Of a stretch of DNA of 5,315 nt, positions 4,596 to 5,315 are shown in pieces. The notes below the pieces were generated by a model. The model had not been told where the DNA came from and ran no database searches. It saw nothing but the letters and a program-made list of their open reading frames with translations. Position 1 is the first letter of the stretch. Every line of letters starts with the position of its first letter. Origin of the DNA: Candidatus Methylomirabilota bacterium (lineage in GTDB: Bacteria; Methylomirabilota; Methylomirabilia; Methylomirabilales; Methylomirabilaceae); NCBI GenBank assembly GCA_028869615.1, contig JAGWRQ010000149.1:1-5315 (forward strand), in the 5' to 3' direction. The translations under genes and the position numbers were made by a program.

Positions 4596-5315
4596 CTAAA
4601 GCCAGCTTGTGAAGTCCGGTGGCAGTGGGGCTTCGAACTCCATCCACTCATCGGTCCTCGGGTGGAAGAGGCCCAACTTCCAGGCATGGAGCAAGTGCCG
4701 CTCCGCCTTCATGCTGACCGCTGTTTTTCTTTCCTTTCGTCCCCCATACACCTTATCGCCTACCACCGGGTGGCCGATCGCGGACAGGTGGACCCGGATC
4801 TGGTGGGTCCTGCCGGTATGCGGCTGCAACTGGAGCAGCGTGAAGTCATCCAGTCGCTTCATTACCCGATAATTCGTCACCGCCTGCCGGCCTTTCCGTG
4901 TGCGCACCGCCATCCGCTTCCGGTCCCGTTCGTGACGGCCGATGTCGGCCACGATCTGCCCCTCGGTCTGCTTGACCTCACCATGCACCAGCGCAATGTA
5001 GGTCTTTTTCACCCGACGTCCTTTGAATTGTGTGGCGAGTGAGGCCATGGCCGCGGCGGTTTTGGCCACGACCATTACCCCGGACGTCTCTTTGTCGAGC
5101 CGGTGCACGATCCCTGGCCGCCGCTCCTCGCCGATCCCTGGGAGATCCGGGCAGTGATACAGGATGGCGTGGACCAGCGTCCCGGCCTGATGGCCTGGAG
5201 CGGGGTGCACGACAAGCCCAGCCGGCTTATTCAGGACCAGAAGGTCAGTATCTTCGTACAGGATGTCGAGGGGAATCGGTTCGGGCGTGAGGGTGGACGG
5301 CTGTGGCGGAGGGAT
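4596..5315 (-). CDS. rluD: 23S rRNA pseudouridine synthase, RluD type, 5' end outside window
   Basis: The frame is open from the window edge (5315) to TAG at 4598-4596, giving 239 residues. It begins in a proline-rich linker, then IPLDILYEDTDLLVLNKPAGLVVHPAPGH in two adjoining conserved blocks (14-42), the catalytic RPGIVHRLDKETSG with Asp74 in HRLDK, KTYIALVHGEV, IGRHERDRKRMAV, then GRTHQIRVHLSAIGHP and VGDKVYGG near the C-terminus. Known: RluD isomerises uridines in helix 69 of 23S rRNA (1911, 1915, 1917 in E. coli), in the cytosol during late 50S assembly. The order of blocks and the HPAPGH motif fit RluD better than RluA or RluC. The missing N-terminus (roughly 75-90 residues) should hold the S4 RNA-binding domain. 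The internal GTG at 5210 is not a true start because conserved catalytic-domain sequence lies upstream of it. RluD versus a close paralogue cannot be settled without the full gene. Confidence 0.5.
   Translation of the reverse strand: MPPPQPSTLTPEPIPLDILYEDTDLLVLNKPAGLVVHPAPGHQAGTLVHAILYHCPDLPGIGEERRPGIVHRLDKETSGVMVVAKTAAAMASLATQFKGRRVKKTYIALVHGEVKQTEGQIVADIGRHERDRKRMAVRTRKGRQAVTNYRVMKRLDDFTLLQLQPHTGRTHQIRVHLSAIGHPVVGDKVYGGRKERKTAVSMKAERHLLHAWKLGLFHPRTDEWMEFEAPLPPDFTSWL

Overview
The window is a GC-rich bacterial chromosomal segment with one clearly more AT-rich patch (about 3950-4440). Three genes of ordinary metabolism lie in a row on the + strand: a CbbY-type HAD sugar-phosphate phosphatase (901-1587), NAD-dependent alanine dehydrogenase (1690-2808) and a class I SAM methyltransferase (2833-3639). 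A CbbY-like phosphatase suggests, but does not prove, an organism with a Calvin cycle. Together with the base composition and the intergenic repeat style this would fit an NC10 (Methylomirabilis-like) or proteobacterial genome. That assignment is a guess; no rRNA or other strong taxonomic marker is present.

Left edge (1-727, - strand): a nearly complete gene for a predicted nucleotide-binding protein with a C-terminal TIR-like (CAP12/PF10137-type) domain, the fold used as an NAD-degrading effector in some antiphage systems. It is divergent from cbbY. The 173-base gap holds two near-consensus sigma-70 promoters that point in opposite directions and overlap within 36 bases (793-828), so RNA polymerase should not be able to occupy both at once.

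Middle (1588-3639): ald has its own candidate promoter in the gap after cbbY, which supports starting it at 1690 rather than at an upstream GTG. The methyltransferase follows ald after 24 bases and is probably co-transcribed with it.

Right-centre (3640-4595) is accessory DNA: a short hairpin nested in GTGCGNN heptad repeats, a decayed HicA-type toxin fragment, and a compact two-gene DUF4258/DUF2283 operon with a promoter, good ribosome binding sites, a 4-base gene overlap and an apparent Rho-independent terminator. It looks like a self-contained, laterally acquired toxin-antitoxin-like cassette.

Right edge (4596-5315, - strand): the catalytic part of an RluD-type 23S rRNA pseudouridine synthase, cut by the window end before its N-terminal S4 domain.

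No tRNA, rRNA, CRISPR array or intact insertion sequence was seen. The most promising accessory elements are the orphan TIR protein with its interlocked divergent promoters and the DUF4258/DUF2283 cassette beside a dead hicA.
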